Notes: generated by a model from the letters alone, not told the origin. A stretch of DNA of 37,444 bases from Candidatus Kaiserbacteria bacterium RIFCSPHIGHO2_02_FULL_49_16 (GCA_001781465.1 MFLD01000008.1:1-37444), one strand, 5' to 3'. Positions 26,481 through 36,422 are shown, counted from the first letter of the stretch. A program made the numbers and translations.

Positions 26481-29400
26481 ATGGCCGATGTGCATCTGAA
26501 ATCTGAAACTGCGAAGCGCCCCGAGCCTTCGCAAAAATCTGCTACGGCGGGCAGGGAGGAATCGATTCTCGCGTTCTGGAAGGAGCGCAATATTTTCAAG
26601 AAATCGCTTGCCAAAAAGTCGCCCAAAGGGGATTTTGTCTTCTACGACGGTCCGCCGTTTGCTACGGGACTGCCTCACTACGGGCATCTTTTGCAGAGCG
26701 CGGTTAAGGATGTGGTTCCACGGTATAAAACGATGCGCGGTTTTCGCGTTCTGCGTCAATGGGGGTGGGACTGTCATGGGCTTCCAATCGAAAATATTGT
26801 CGAGAAAGAAATAGGCACAAAATCGAAAAAAGATATTACCGCGATGGGCGTAAAGAAATTCAATGACCTATGCCGAGAACGGATTTTCACATTCATTCAC
26901 GAATGGGAGCGCATCATCCCGCGTTTCGGCCGGTGGGCAGACATGGAAAATCCGTATCGCACGATGGACTTTGCATACATGGAAAGCGAGTGGTGGGCAT
27001 TCAAGAAACTTCACGAAAGCGGGCTCATTTACGAAGATTATCGTTCAATGCACATTTGCCCGCGCTGTGAGACGACCTTGAGCCAAGGCGAAGTTGCCGA
27101 AGGGTATAGGGATGTCAAGGATATTTCGGTAACAGTAAAGTTTGAATCGGTGGATGAACCAGGAACATATTTTTTGGCATGGACGACTACGCCGTGGACA
27201 TTACCTGGAAATGTCGCTCTTGCAGTTGGGGCAGAAACTGAATATGTGAAAGTTCCCAACATGACGATACTGGGTATAGTCGGTCAGGTGCACACTCATA
27301 TAGAAAAAGGGGAAGTTCTGAAACATTCAATAGTTACACCCGGGACTTATGTAATGTCGAAGGATTTCTTATGGCGAAACCTGCACTCAAATGCGGGCGC
27401 AATGGAAGTTCGTGATCTATTTAGCGACAGAGAACAGCTCAAGGAAGATGTCATCGCATACATTAACGACTTTGCGGGTTTCGCAAAGAAATATGGGATT
27501 GAAATTTTCAAGGGCAACAACTTGATTGGCAAATCCTATAAGCCACTTTTTGATTACTACTCAAAAGACAAATCGCTCAAGAATCGTGAGAACGGATGGA
27601 AGGTATATGCCGCGGATTTTGTGACGACGGAAACAGGCACAGGCATCGTACACATCGCGCCTGCGTTTGGAGAGGACGACATGGCCCTCGGCAAGGAAAA
27701 GAACCTACCGTTTATTCAGCATGTGAATATGGACGGTTCGTTCAAGCCGGAGGTAAAAGATTTTGCGGGGCTCGAGGTGAAGCCGATAGAAGACCCTACG
27801 CGCACAGATGTCGAGGTTCTCAAATATTTGGCAAAGAACGGACTTTTGTTTGCAAAAGAAAAAATCGAACACCCGTACCCCCATTGTTGGCGATGCGATA
27901 CGCCTCTTCTCAATTACGCCACCTCTTCCTGGTTTGTTGCTGTCACAAAAATCAAAGACACGCTCCTGAAAACCGCCGAAAAGATTGAATGGTCTCCGGC
28001 GCACATAAAGGCGGGAAGATTTGGCGAGTGGCTTAAAGGCGCGCGCGATTGGTCAATTTCGCGCCAGCGTTTCTGGGCCAACACCATTCCCGTGTGGCGA
28101 TGCGAGGCGTGCAAAGCCGACCGAGTTTTTGGTTCCGCTCTCGAGCTTGAAAAAGCGAGCGGGAAGAAAGTCACAGACCTTCATAAAGATTTTGTCGATG
28201 AGATTACGGTTCCGTGCTCACCCTCCTCCGCCGAGGCTTCGAAGGGTACGTGCGGAGGCCTGATGAAGCGAGTACCGGATGTCTTGGACACATGGTTCGA
28301 TTCCGGGTCGGTGCCGTTTGCGATACTCCACTATCCGTTTGAATTTTCGACAAATTCCCAAGGTTCGACCTTGAATTCCCTAAAGGTCGAACCTTGGTCG
28401 AAAGCGTTCCAGGCGGACTTCATCGCGGAAGCTCAAGACCAGTGCCGCGCGTGGTTTTACTATCAGCATGTACTCATGGGCGCGCTCTTCGGCAAAGAGG
28501 CATTCAAGCACTGTATCGTGACAGGCATCGTCTTGACCGAGGACGGCAAGAAAATGTCCAAGAAACTAAATAACTATCCCGACCCGATGGATATTGTTGA
28601 TAAGTACGGCGCGGACGCTCTGCGGCTCTATATGTTGTCGTCGCCGGTCGTGCAGGCGGAGAATCTCGCTTTTGCGGAAAGCGGAGTGGACGAGGTCGCG
28701 AAGAAAAATATCGGGCGGCTCAACAACGTTCTCGCGTTTTACAAACTATACGAAGACGGCACTTTACGGAGCGACACAAGCGCGAATATTTTGGATAAAT
28801 GGATTCTCGCGCGTCTTGTGGCGCTCATCGGAGAAACTACAGAGGGGTATGAGAAGTACCAGCTTGATAAAGCAGTTCGTCCGCTCGCGCTTTTTATTGA
28901 CGACCTTTCCGTTTGGTATCTTCGGCGCTCGCGCGACAGAATAAAAGAAGAAGGCGACGATAAACGCGCGGCACTTTCCACACTCCGATACATACTCCAC
29001 ACGCTTTCGCGCGTCATTGCTCCATCGATGCCATTTCTTGCCGAGCATTTGTTCCAATCAGTACGAAAAGAGGAGGATGAGGAGAGCGTACACCTCGCGT
29101 CGTGGCCGGAAATGCCGAAGCTTGATTTTGATGCTCCCGCAATTTTAGCTGTCATGTTGTTTGCCAGAAACTTTGTCACGATGGCTCTGATGCAACGCTC
29201 GACTGCCGGTATTAAGGTGCGCCAGCCGCTCGCGAGACTAACCATAAAGCACAGCGGGCCGGGAATTCCTTTTTGGGACGAAGTTGTACCACTTATCGAA
29301 GACGAAGTGAATGTAAAAGAGGTCATACTTGAAAGTGCGAAAGGTGATGCTTCCGCGGTGTCGCTTGATATTGAACTTACATCAGGATTAAAAGAAGAGG

Positions 29401-29639
29401 GATTCGTGCGCGAACTGGTGCGCGCGATTCAGGATGCGCGCAAAAATGCCGGCCTTAAACCGCGCGAATATGCGCGTCTCACAATATCAGCACTTGAGGC
29501 AAGTGAAATAATTGAACGTAATGTCGCCGCAATTAAACAAACAACAAGGGTTTCTGAAATTATTTTCGGCGAGACGAATACCGAACCCGTAGAAATCGGC
29601 GGCTACCGCATCGCAATTTCCCTAGATCCTAGAGCCTAG
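26481..29639 (+). CDS. ileS: Isoleucyl-tRNA synthetase
   Basis: YDGPPFATGLPHYGHLLQSAVKDVVPRYKTMRG; LTEDGKKMSKKLNNYPDP; WDCHGLPIE. Confidence 0.97.
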   Translation: MADVHLKSETAKRPEPSQKSATAGREESILAFWKERNIFKKSLAKKSPKGDFVFYDGPPFATGLPHYGHLLQSAVKDVVPRYKTMRGFRVLRQWGWDCHGLPIENIVEKEIGTKSKKDITAMGVKKFNDLCRERIFTFIHEWERIIPRFGRWADMENPYRTMDFAYMESEWWAFKKLHESGLIYEDYRSMHICPRCETTLSQGEVAEGYRDVKDISVTVKFESVDEPGTYFLAWTTTPWTLPGNVALAVGAETEYVKVPNMTILGIVGQVHTHIEKGEVLKHSIVTPGTYVMSKDFLWRNLHSNAGAMEVRDLFSDREQLKEDVIAYINDFAGFAKKYGIEIFKGNNLIGKSYKPLFDYYSKDKSLKNRENGWKVYAADFVTTETGTGIVHIAPAFGEDDMALGKEKNLPFIQHVNMDGSFKPEVKDFAGLEVKPIEDPTRTDVEVLKYLAKNGLLFAKEKIEHPYPHCWRCDTPLLNYATSSWFVAVTKIKDTLLKTAEKIEWSPAHIKAGRFGEWLKGARDWSISRQRFWANTIPVWRCEACKADRVFGSALELEKASGKKVTDLHKDFVDEITVPCSPSSAEASKGTCGGLMKRVPDVLDTWFDSGSVPFAILHYPFEFSTNSQGSTLNSLKVEPWSKAFQADFIAEAQDQCRAWFYYQHVLMGALFGKEAFKHCIVTGIVLTEDGKKMSKKLNNYPDPMDIVDKYGADALRLYMLSSPVVQAENLAFAESGVDEVAKKNIGRLNNVLAFYKLYEDGTLRSDTSANILDKWILARLVALIGETTEGYEKYQLDKAVRPLALFIDDLSVWYLRRSRDRIKEEGDDKRAALSTLRYILHTLSRVIAPSMPFLAEHLFQSVRKEEDEESVHLASWPEMPKLDFDAPAILAVMLFARNFVTMALMQRSTAGIKVRQPLARLTIKHSGPGIPFWDEVVPLIEDEVNVKEVILESAKGDASAVSLDIELTSGLKEEGFVRELVRAIQDARKNAGLKPREYARLTISALEASEIIERNVAAIKQTTRVSEIIFGETNTEPVEIGGYRIAISLDPRA

Positions 29640-29655
29640 AACCTGTCTTTATTCC

Positions 29656-30231
29656 ATGTATCAAAAATATCACACTGACGCACTGGTTTTGGGAAGCCGC
29701 GAGATTGGCGAGGCGGATAGAATGCTCTCGCTCTACACCCGCGATTTCGGGCTAGTGCGGGCGCGAGCAAGAGGAATTCGCTCGGCAAAATCTAAAATGC
29801 GATATGCCCTGCAGAATTATTCGGTCGCGAATGTTTCTCTCGTGAGCGGCAAAACGGGGTGGCGTCTTGCAGGAGCGGCAGCATTGGGGAACTCAAAGGT
29901 GAGGAACATGAAAGGCATGATGGCGTTCGCGCGCATTGCCGGACTTGTAGTGCGATTTGTCGCCGGTGAGGAGGCGAACAAAGAGCTTTTCGATATTTTA
30001 CGCGAAGCACGTTCAGTACTCTCAGAAGAGAGGTGCGAAGCTTGGGCTACTATCGAGCTCGTGTGCGTGGCTCGCGTTCTCTATGCTCTAGGATATATAT
30101 CGAATGAGGCCCTAAAGAGCGCGCTTCTTACGCACACCGCGTATGCGGATGAGCATTTGCGCGAAGCGGAATTAGTTCGCGATGAACTGCTCTCTTCCGT
30201 CAATCGCGCTATTTCGGAAACGCATTTGTAG
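29656..30231 (+). CDS. recO: DNA repair protein RecO
   Basis: YHTDALVLGSREIGEADRMLSLYTRDFGLVRARARGIRSAKSKMRYALQ. Confidence 0.85.
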   Translation: MYQKYHTDALVLGSREIGEADRMLSLYTRDFGLVRARARGIRSAKSKMRYALQNYSVANVSLVSGKTGWRLAGAAALGNSKVRNMKGMMAFARIAGLVVRFVAGEEANKELFDILREARSVLSEERCEAWATIELVCVARVLYALGYISNEALKSALLTHTAYADEHLREAELVRDELLSSVNRAISETHL

Positions 30232-30300
30232 CATATGTACTGACCCCGTAAAGTCGTTTCGCGACCACGGGGTTAGAAAAACTCTGATATTATTGAGCCC

Positions 30301-32262
30301 ATGGTAGACCCGATGCCAAATGACGAAGAGAAAATGAATCGCTTGCGCCGCGCGATGTACTCGCGCTCGCTCGCTCCAAAATTGAAGGAACATCAAAGGC
30401 GCGCGCTAGAAGACGATCGGACTGATGTGTCGGAGGATTGGAAGAGGCAATATCAAGAACTGCAAGGCGCTACGGTTGCCCCGAGGATATTCTTGCGGTT
30501 GCGCAGTGTGGTGCGGTGGCTCGTCATCGCCCTAGTCATATTTCTGATTGGTGTTGCTGGATTTCTGACTTACTATTTTACGATAGGCGGAGGTGCCACG
30601 ACTGCGACTTCTGGCAAGATTGGCATATCAATTTCCGGCCCCTCGCGTGTTTCGGGCGGTGAACTGACGGAACTTCAAATTACTATTTCAAATCGAGGCG
30701 AAACAGGACTTGAACTTGCCGACCTGGTCGTTATGTATCCCCCTGGCACGCGTATGTCGCCAAGCATTCCAACCGACGTTCCAGGCCAGAGAATTCCCAT
30801 CGGGGCTATTAAGTCTGCAGGTGTCGTAAATGTGCCTATTCGCGCTGTATTTTCTGGCGCAGAAGGAGGGCAGGCCGTTTTGAAAGCTCGGCTTGAGTAT
30901 CGAGTCACCGGCTCTAGCGCTGTTTTTGTCTCTGAATCGGAGAATTATTTTATCATATTCAGTTCCAGCCCTATTTCCGTATCTATTGAAGGGAATACCG
31001 AAACTGTTTCCGGACAACCGATAGCTCTAATCGTGAACGTTACATCAAACGCCACGGCCCCGATAAAAGATGTGATGTTGAGTGTCGGGTATCCATTTGG
31101 ATTTGCGTTCTCTTCCGCAAGTCCGAAACAGATTCGACCAGGAGTCTGGGAGCTTGGCGACATAATGCCCGGAGCATCCGCTCGCACAATCACTCTCAAT
31201 GGGACGCTATCCGGAGAACCCGGGGACGAGCGAGTCTTTCGAGTTGCTTTAGGTACCAGAAAATCAAAAGACAGCCAAGGAATCGACACGATTTTTTCGG
31301 AAACTCCGTTCCGCATGGCGGTGTCAAAACCGTTTCTCGGGCTCTCAATTTCTGTGAATGGCTCTAACGGCGGAAGCGCTGTTGTTACCCCTGGAGGCAA
31401 TGTAAACGCAGTTGTAACTTGGAAGAACAATCTCACGACGGAAATCAGGGACGCGGTTGTGGTCGCTCGCCTCTCCGGTCTCGCGATAGACGGCTCGACC
31501 GTCAGATCTAACGACGGCTTTTATCGCTCATCCGACAATTCTGTGTTGTGGGACAAAACAACGACCTCGGGAACATTCGCGATTGTCTCAGCTGGGGCTA
31601 GCGGATCGGTTAACTTCAATTTTCAGATTCCACCGAGCGACATTTTACAAACAATAAAGAATCCAAGCCTTAATATCACTGTCCATGCCGCGGGAAAACG
31701 ATTGTCAGAATCGGGAGTTTCAGAAAGTCTTCAGTCTACCGTTTCGCAAAAGATAAAAGTCGCGAGCGATCTTGGGATTGCCGCAGAAGGGTACTACCAT
31801 GACAATCCTTTTGGCGCTTCCGGCACTCTTCCTCCGCAATCAGGAAAGGAGACAACGTACGCGCTACGTTTAGTCGTGACGAACACAACGAACAAGATAA
31901 AAAACGCGAAGCTTACGGCAGTAATGCCAAGCTATGTTCGTTCGCTCGGTCCTTCCATGTTCGCGCCATTTTCGGAAAAGATATCCTTCAACATAGGCGA
32001 CGGTTCCGTAACTTGGAACATTGGCGACATTGAGCCTGGAGTAGGAGTGAATGGAACTCCTCCGCGTCAGGCGGCATTTGCCATAGGATTTACGCCTTCC
32101 ACTAGCCAGATAGGGACACAACCGGTGCTGCTTCAGGATATTTCACTAACTGGAACGGATGTCGCGACTGGCGAGAGTGTCTCACGTTCAGCTCCTGATG
32201 TGACGACAAATCTTGTGAACGATTCCGGATTCAGTGCCACGGAGGCGGTGGTAGTTAGGTAG
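30301..32262 (+). CDS. Membrane-anchored protein with repeated DUF11/CARDB-like extracellular domains
   Basis: Single N-terminal TM (WLVIALVIFLIGVAGFLTYYFT) then beta-rich Ser/Thr/Gly repeats. Confidence 0.6.
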   Translation: MVDPMPNDEEKMNRLRRAMYSRSLAPKLKEHQRRALEDDRTDVSEDWKRQYQELQGATVAPRIFLRLRSVVRWLVIALVIFLIGVAGFLTYYFTIGGGATTATSGKIGISISGPSRVSGGELTELQITISNRGETGLELADLVVMYPPGTRMSPSIPTDVPGQRIPIGAIKSAGVVNVPIRAVFSGAEGGQAVLKARLEYRVTGSSAVFVSESENYFIIFSSSPISVSIEGNTETVSGQPIALIVNVTSNATAPIKDVMLSVGYPFGFAFSSASPKQIRPGVWELGDIMPGASARTITLNGTLSGEPGDERVFRVALGTRKSKDSQGIDTIFSETPFRMAVSKPFLGLSISVNGSNGGSAVVTPGGNVNAVVTWKNNLTTEIRDAVVVARLSGLAIDGSTVRSNDGFYRSSDNSVLWDKTTTSGTFAIVSAGASGSVNFNFQIPPSDILQTIKNPSLNITVHAAGKRLSESGVSESLQSTVSQKIKVASDLGIAAEGYYHDNPFGASGTLPPQSGKETTYALRLVVTNTTNKIKNAKLTAVMPSYVRSLGPSMFAPFSEKISFNIGDGSVTWNIGDIEPGVGVNGTPPRQAAFAIGFTPSTSQIGTQPVLLQDISLTGTDVATGESVSRSAPDVTTNLVNDSGFSATEAVVVR

Positions 32263-32270
32263 GAAAAATA

Positions 32271-32373
32271 GTATACAGTATTCGGTATACAGTATTCAGT
32301 ATGCTCACGCTAGGAGATTCAGCGACAACAGTTCAATATACGGAATACAGTATACGGTATACGAAATACTGAC
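32271..32373 (+). repeat. GTATACAGTATTCGG-type microrepeat arms in glyS leader
   Basis: gtatacagtattcggtatacagtattcagtat ... tatacggaatacagtatacggtatacgaaatactgac; imperfect mutual complementarity. Confidence 0.75.
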
Positions 32374-32376
32374 TTT

Positions 32377-33699
32377 ATGTCTGAAGTTACCATGGAGAAA
32401 ATAGTTTCACTCGCGAAGAGGCGGGGGTTTATATATCCGGGCTCCGAGATTTACGGCGGGCTTTCCGGGTTCTGGGACTACGGTCCGCTTGGAGTTGAGC
32501 TTAAAAACAACATCAAGAATCTATGGTGGAAGATGTTTGTAAAAGAACGGACTGACATCTACGGAGTTGACGCGGCCATTATTATGCACCAGAAAGCATG
32601 GGAGGCGAGCGGGCATGTAAAGGGGTTTTCAGATCCAATGGTTGAGTGCAAGAAATGCAAGAGGAGATTTCGCGCAGACCAAGCCGAAGGTCCTGAGGGA
32701 ACCCGAAGGGTGGGAGGGAAATGCTCGGAATGTGAAGGTTCATTTGGCGAGGTTCGGCAATTCAACATGATGTTCAAGACACATGTGGGAGCGACAGAAG
32801 ATGAATCTTCGGTCTCATATTTCCGCCCGGAAACTGCCGGAGGCATATTCGTTAACTTCAAAAATATTGTTGACTCGTTCCATCCGAAGTTGCCGTTCGG
32901 CATCGCGCAAATAGGGAAAGCTTTCCGCAACGAGATTTCGCCGCGAGATTTTGTTTTCCGCGCGCGCGAATTTGAACAAATGGAAATCGAACATTTCGTC
33001 CGGCCGGATGAATGGAAGAGATGGTTTGTGGCATGGCGTGAAGAGATTTTTATGTTTTTTGAAACAATTGGAATTGCGCGAGATTTTATTCATGAATCAG
33101 AGATAGGGGATGGAGATCGCGCGCATTATTCTAAGCGCACGATTGATTTTGAGTTTGATTTTCCTTTCGGCCGCAAAGAGTTGTGCGGACTTGCCTATAG
33201 AACAGATTTTGATTTGAGGGCGCATACGGAAACTTCCGGTGTTGAGCTTTCCGTTATCGTTGATGACGCCACGGGGGAGAAAATTGTTCCCCACGTCATC
33301 GAACCATCGTTCGGAGTTGACCGCGCGATTCTCGCGCTTCTCACGAGTGCTTACACAGAAGATGAGTTGAACGGGGAGGCACGAACCTACTTGAAGTTCA
33401 ATCCTGCAGTTGCGCCCGTGAAAGCCGCAGTGTTTCCTCTTCTTAAAAATAAGCCTGAGCTGGTTGCGAAAGCGCGCGATGTTTACGAAAAGTTAAAAAC
33501 AGAGGTGTCGGAGATTGCGTGGGATGACAACGGCAATATCGGCAAACGCTACCGCAGGCAAGATGAAATCGGCACGCCTGTATGCATCACGGTGGATTTC
33601 CAAACGCTGGAAGATGATACGGTAACAATTAGAAATCGCGATACAGGCGGACAGGAACGCGTAGCTATATCGACGCTCGATTCCGTTGTTCGTCAGTAG
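32377..33699 (+). CDS. glyS: Glycyl-tRNA synthetase (single-chain class II type)
   Basis: RRGFIYPGSEIYGGLSGFWDYGPLGVELKNNIKNLWW; FRNEISPRDFVFRAREFEQMEIEHFV; VIEPSFGVDR. Confidence 0.95.
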   Translation: MSEVTMEKIVSLAKRRGFIYPGSEIYGGLSGFWDYGPLGVELKNNIKNLWWKMFVKERTDIYGVDAAIIMHQKAWEASGHVKGFSDPMVECKKCKRRFRADQAEGPEGTRRVGGKCSECEGSFGEVRQFNMMFKTHVGATEDESSVSYFRPETAGGIFVNFKNIVDSFHPKLPFGIAQIGKAFRNEISPRDFVFRAREFEQMEIEHFVRPDEWKRWFVAWREEIFMFFETIGIARDFIHESEIGDGDRAHYSKRTIDFEFDFPFGRKELCGLAYRTDFDLRAHTETSGVELSVIVDDATGEKIVPHVIEPSFGVDRAILALLTSAYTEDELNGEARTYLKFNPAVAPVKAAVFPLLKNKPELVAKARDVYEKLKTEVSEIAWDDNGNIGKRYRRQDEIGTPVCITVDFQTLEDDTVTIRNRDTGGQERVAISTLDSVVRQ

Positions 33700-33712
33700 A
33701 GGGGCGATATAT

Positions 33713-33732
33713 CGGCTTTAGCCGTATTTTTT
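33713..33732 (+). terminator. Rho-independent terminator of glyS
   Basis: CGGCT-tt-AGCCG followed by a T-run. Confidence 0.7.
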
Positions 33733-33741
33733 GAGTTATGC

Positions 33742-33877
33742 TAGGATTGTGGCAACGTGCCCAGTTAGAGACCGCGGTCGCTCAAAGCAAAACCGAGTTC
33801 TCCGCCTCTCTCTTTGTGGTCACAAAAATCCATGTCATTACAGAACGAAACACGACCGCGATCAGTCTCTAATGGGG
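33742..33877 (+). promoter_or_regulatory. Leader element of AI-2E-type permease gene (candidate cis-regulatory RNA, copy C)
   Basis: GCCCAGTTAGAGAC-cgc-GGTCG (33759-33780) pairs with CGACC (33853-33857) and GTCTCTAATGGGG (33865-33877). Confidence 0.6.
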
Positions 33878-34938
33878 TGTCGGAGCGTCCATTAAACATC
33901 TCCATCACGATGGGTACGGTCATAAAGACCGTTCTTGTACTTGTCGGCGCGGGGCTGCTTTTTTATCTGCGCGACCTTGTACTCGTAGTTGTAACGGCAA
34001 TCGTTTTCGCGTCCGCGATGGAACCGGGGGTTGCAGGATTGGTCAAGCGGAAGATGCCGCGGCTTCTCTCCGTAATAATCATTTACATTCTCCTGTTTCT
34101 CGTATTTTTCGGGATATTTTACTTTTTCCTGCCTTCGGTCTTGGAAGACTTGGCCATGTTCGTATCCGCGCTTCCGAGTTACCTCGATGCATTCAGCCGT
34201 GTCGGAGCTTTTGATGATTACGCGCGCATTTTGGGCATAGCCACGCCAAGCGCTTTATCCTCAAGCGATGTCATGGATACAGTGCGCGGAGTATTGAATT
34301 TAGGCGGGACATTCGGCAACGCGTTCAGCGCGGTGAGCAATGTGTTCGGAGGAGTGCTTTCTTTCGTCCTCATAATCGTTCTCTCTTTTTATTTCGCGGT
34401 CATAGAAACCGGTGTGAAGGATTTTCTGCGCATAGTTACGCCGAGGAAGTACGAGACATACGTACTCGACTTATGGAAACGCTCACAGCACAAAATCGGC
34501 CTTTGGATGCAGGGACAGCTTCTACTCGCTGTTATCATGGGAGTGCTCATCTATCTCGGTCTCACGATTTTGGGAGTTAAGCACAGTCTCTTTCTCGCTG
34601 TCGTTGCCGCGGTATTTGAGATTATTCCTGTATTCGGTCCGACTCTCGCCTCTGTCCCCGCCATAATTATCGGATTTGTAGACGGAGGCGCAACGCTCGG
34701 ACTACTGGTCGTCGCGTTGTTCATTATTGCCCAGCAGTTTGAGAATCATCTCATTTACCCATTGGTAGTAACTCGCGTGGTCGGCGTGCCTCCGCTTCTC
34801 GTCATTCTGGCTCTTATCGTAGGCGCGAAACTTGCCGGATTTTTAGGCGTGCTTCTTTCTGTTCCGGTTGCGGGCGCGCTTCAAGAATTCGTTACGGATG
34901 TGGAAAACAGGCGCACATTTGAGAGCGCGGAAGAATAA
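33877..34938 (+). CDS. AI-2E transporter family (PerM-like) membrane protein
   Basis: LFYLRDLVLVVVTAIVFASAMEPGV...VFEIIPVFGPTLASVPAIIIGF; GTG 33877 proposed at the leader boundary (ORF track starts 33814). Confidence 0.8.
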   Translation: MSERPLNISITMGTVIKTVLVLVGAGLLFYLRDLVLVVVTAIVFASAMEPGVAGLVKRKMPRLLSVIIIYILLFLVFFGIFYFFLPSVLEDLAMFVSALPSYLDAFSRVGAFDDYARILGIATPSALSSSDVMDTVRGVLNLGGTFGNAFSAVSNVFGGVLSFVLIIVLSFYFAVIETGVKDFLRIVTPRKYETYVLDLWKRSQHKIGLWMQGQLLLAVIMGVLIYLGLTILGVKHSLFLAVVAAVFEIIPVFGPTLASVPAIIIGFVDGGATLGLLVVALFIIAQQFENHLIYPLVVTRVVGVPPLLVILALIVGAKLAGFLGVLLSVPVAGALQEFVTDVENRRTFESAEE

Positions 34939-34943
34939 TCTCC

Positions 34944-36419
34944 ATGCAGAAGAATGCCTTTTATCTCACCACCACGCTTCCGTACGTAAACGCGGAACCG
35001 CACATTGGTTTCGCACTAGAAATAGTCCACGCCGATATTGCCGCGCGATATCACAAACTTCGTGAAGACGAAGTTTTTTTAAATACCGGAACGGACGAGC
35101 ACGGAATCAAAATTTATCGCAGGGCGCTTGAAGAAGGAAAAGACACGCAAGAGTACGTAGATGAATACGCGGGAAAGTTCCGCGCTCTCAAAGATAAATT
35201 AAACCTGTATCCCGACTTGCATTTTATCCGCACCACCGATTCGCATCATAAGGAGGCGGCGCAAGAGTTCTGGAGGCGCTGTCTCAAAAAAGGCGATATC
35301 TACAAGAAAAATTACCAGATAAAATATTGCGTTGGATGCGAATTGGAAAAGACTGATTCGGAACTCGAGGGTGGACGCTGTCCCATACATCAAAATCTTG
35401 AAATTGAACTCATCAGCGAGGAGAATTATTTCTTCCGCTGGTCTAAGTATCAAAAAGAACTTCTTCTGCTGTACAAAAGGCAGCCAGATTTGGTCGTGCC
35501 AGACTTTCGTTTCAACGAGATAAAGAAATTTGTGGAAACGGGATTGGAAGATTTCAGTATTTCGCGCCTCAAGAAAAAAATGCCATGGGGCGTTTCCGTA
35601 CCCGATGACGAGGAGCATGTAATGTTCGTCTGGTTTGACGCGCTAATTAATTACATCTCTACATTGGGCTGGCCGGAAGACGAAGTAAATTTCACGAAGT
35701 TTTGGGGAACTGTTGAACATCCAAACGGAATCCAAATGGCCGGTAAGGATCAGATACGGCAACAGGCGGCGATGTGGCAGGCGATGCTTATGTCGGCCGG
35801 TTTGCCCCCATCAAAACAGATACTAATACACGGATTCGTAAATGTCGGGGGACAAAAAATGTCCAAGTCGCTCGGAAATGTAATAGACCCGATAGCTATT
35901 GTCGATGAATATGGGGCAGACGCCCTGCGATACTACTTGGCGCGCCACATTCATCCGTTTGAAGACTCTGATTTCACGATGGAGAAATTCAAGGAAGCGT
36001 ACAATGCCAATCTCGCGAATGGGTTGGGAAATCTTGTCGCACGCATCATGAAATTATCTGAACAATATTTGCCAGAGCCGGTCATCATTCCGCATGTTTC
36101 AGAAGGTCCAGCCGCAGTTCAATCAGAAAGTTATCTAAATTGGTATAGAGAAGCGCTGGAGAAATTTAATATGCAAGTTGCAGCAGATCAGATATGGGAT
36201 CTTATCCAGACACTAGATGAGCAAATAACTCTGAATAAACCATTCGAGATTGCAAAACGAGATTTAAACGAGGGACGGGGCATCATTGCGGACCTCGTTG
36301 GGGATCTCCATCTGCTAGCGTATATGCTGTCTCCTTTTATGCCACAGTCGAGCGAATCGATAATAGATGCTGTCCACACTAACAAAAAACCGAAGAATCT
36401 TTTCCCGCGCAAAGAATAG
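34944..36419 (+). CDS. metG: Methionyl-tRNA synthetase
   Basis: YLTTTLPYVNAEPHIGFALEIVHADIAARY; GFVNVGGQKMSKSLGNVIDP. Confidence 0.95.
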   Translation: MQKNAFYLTTTLPYVNAEPHIGFALEIVHADIAARYHKLREDEVFLNTGTDEHGIKIYRRALEEGKDTQEYVDEYAGKFRALKDKLNLYPDLHFIRTTDSHHKEAAQEFWRRCLKKGDIYKKNYQIKYCVGCELEKTDSELEGGRCPIHQNLEIELISEENYFFRWSKYQKELLLLYKRQPDLVVPDFRFNEIKKFVETGLEDFSISRLKKKMPWGVSVPDDEEHVMFVWFDALINYISTLGWPEDEVNFTKFWGTVEHPNGIQMAGKDQIRQQAAMWQAMLMSAGLPPSKQILIHGFVNVGGQKMSKSLGNVIDPIAIVDEYGADALRYYLARHIHPFEDSDFTMEKFKEAYNANLANGLGNLVARIMKLSEQYLPEPVIIPHVSEGPAAVQSESYLNWYREALEKFNMQVAADQIWDLIQTLDEQITLNKPFEIAKRDLNEGRGIIADLVGDLHLLAYMLSPFMPQSSESIIDAVHTNKKPKNLFPRKE

Positions 36420-36422
36420 AGC

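Noticed and set aside
31330-31380. GGCTCTAACGGCGG as another copy of the leader right arm
   Set aside because: It lies within the coding sequence of the DUF11-like protein, with no upstream complementary arm and no start codon.
32680-32730. EGPEGTRRVGGKC in glyS as a palindromic insert
   Set aside because: It lies in a naturally variable zinc-ribbon loop, and no strong inverted repeat was found.
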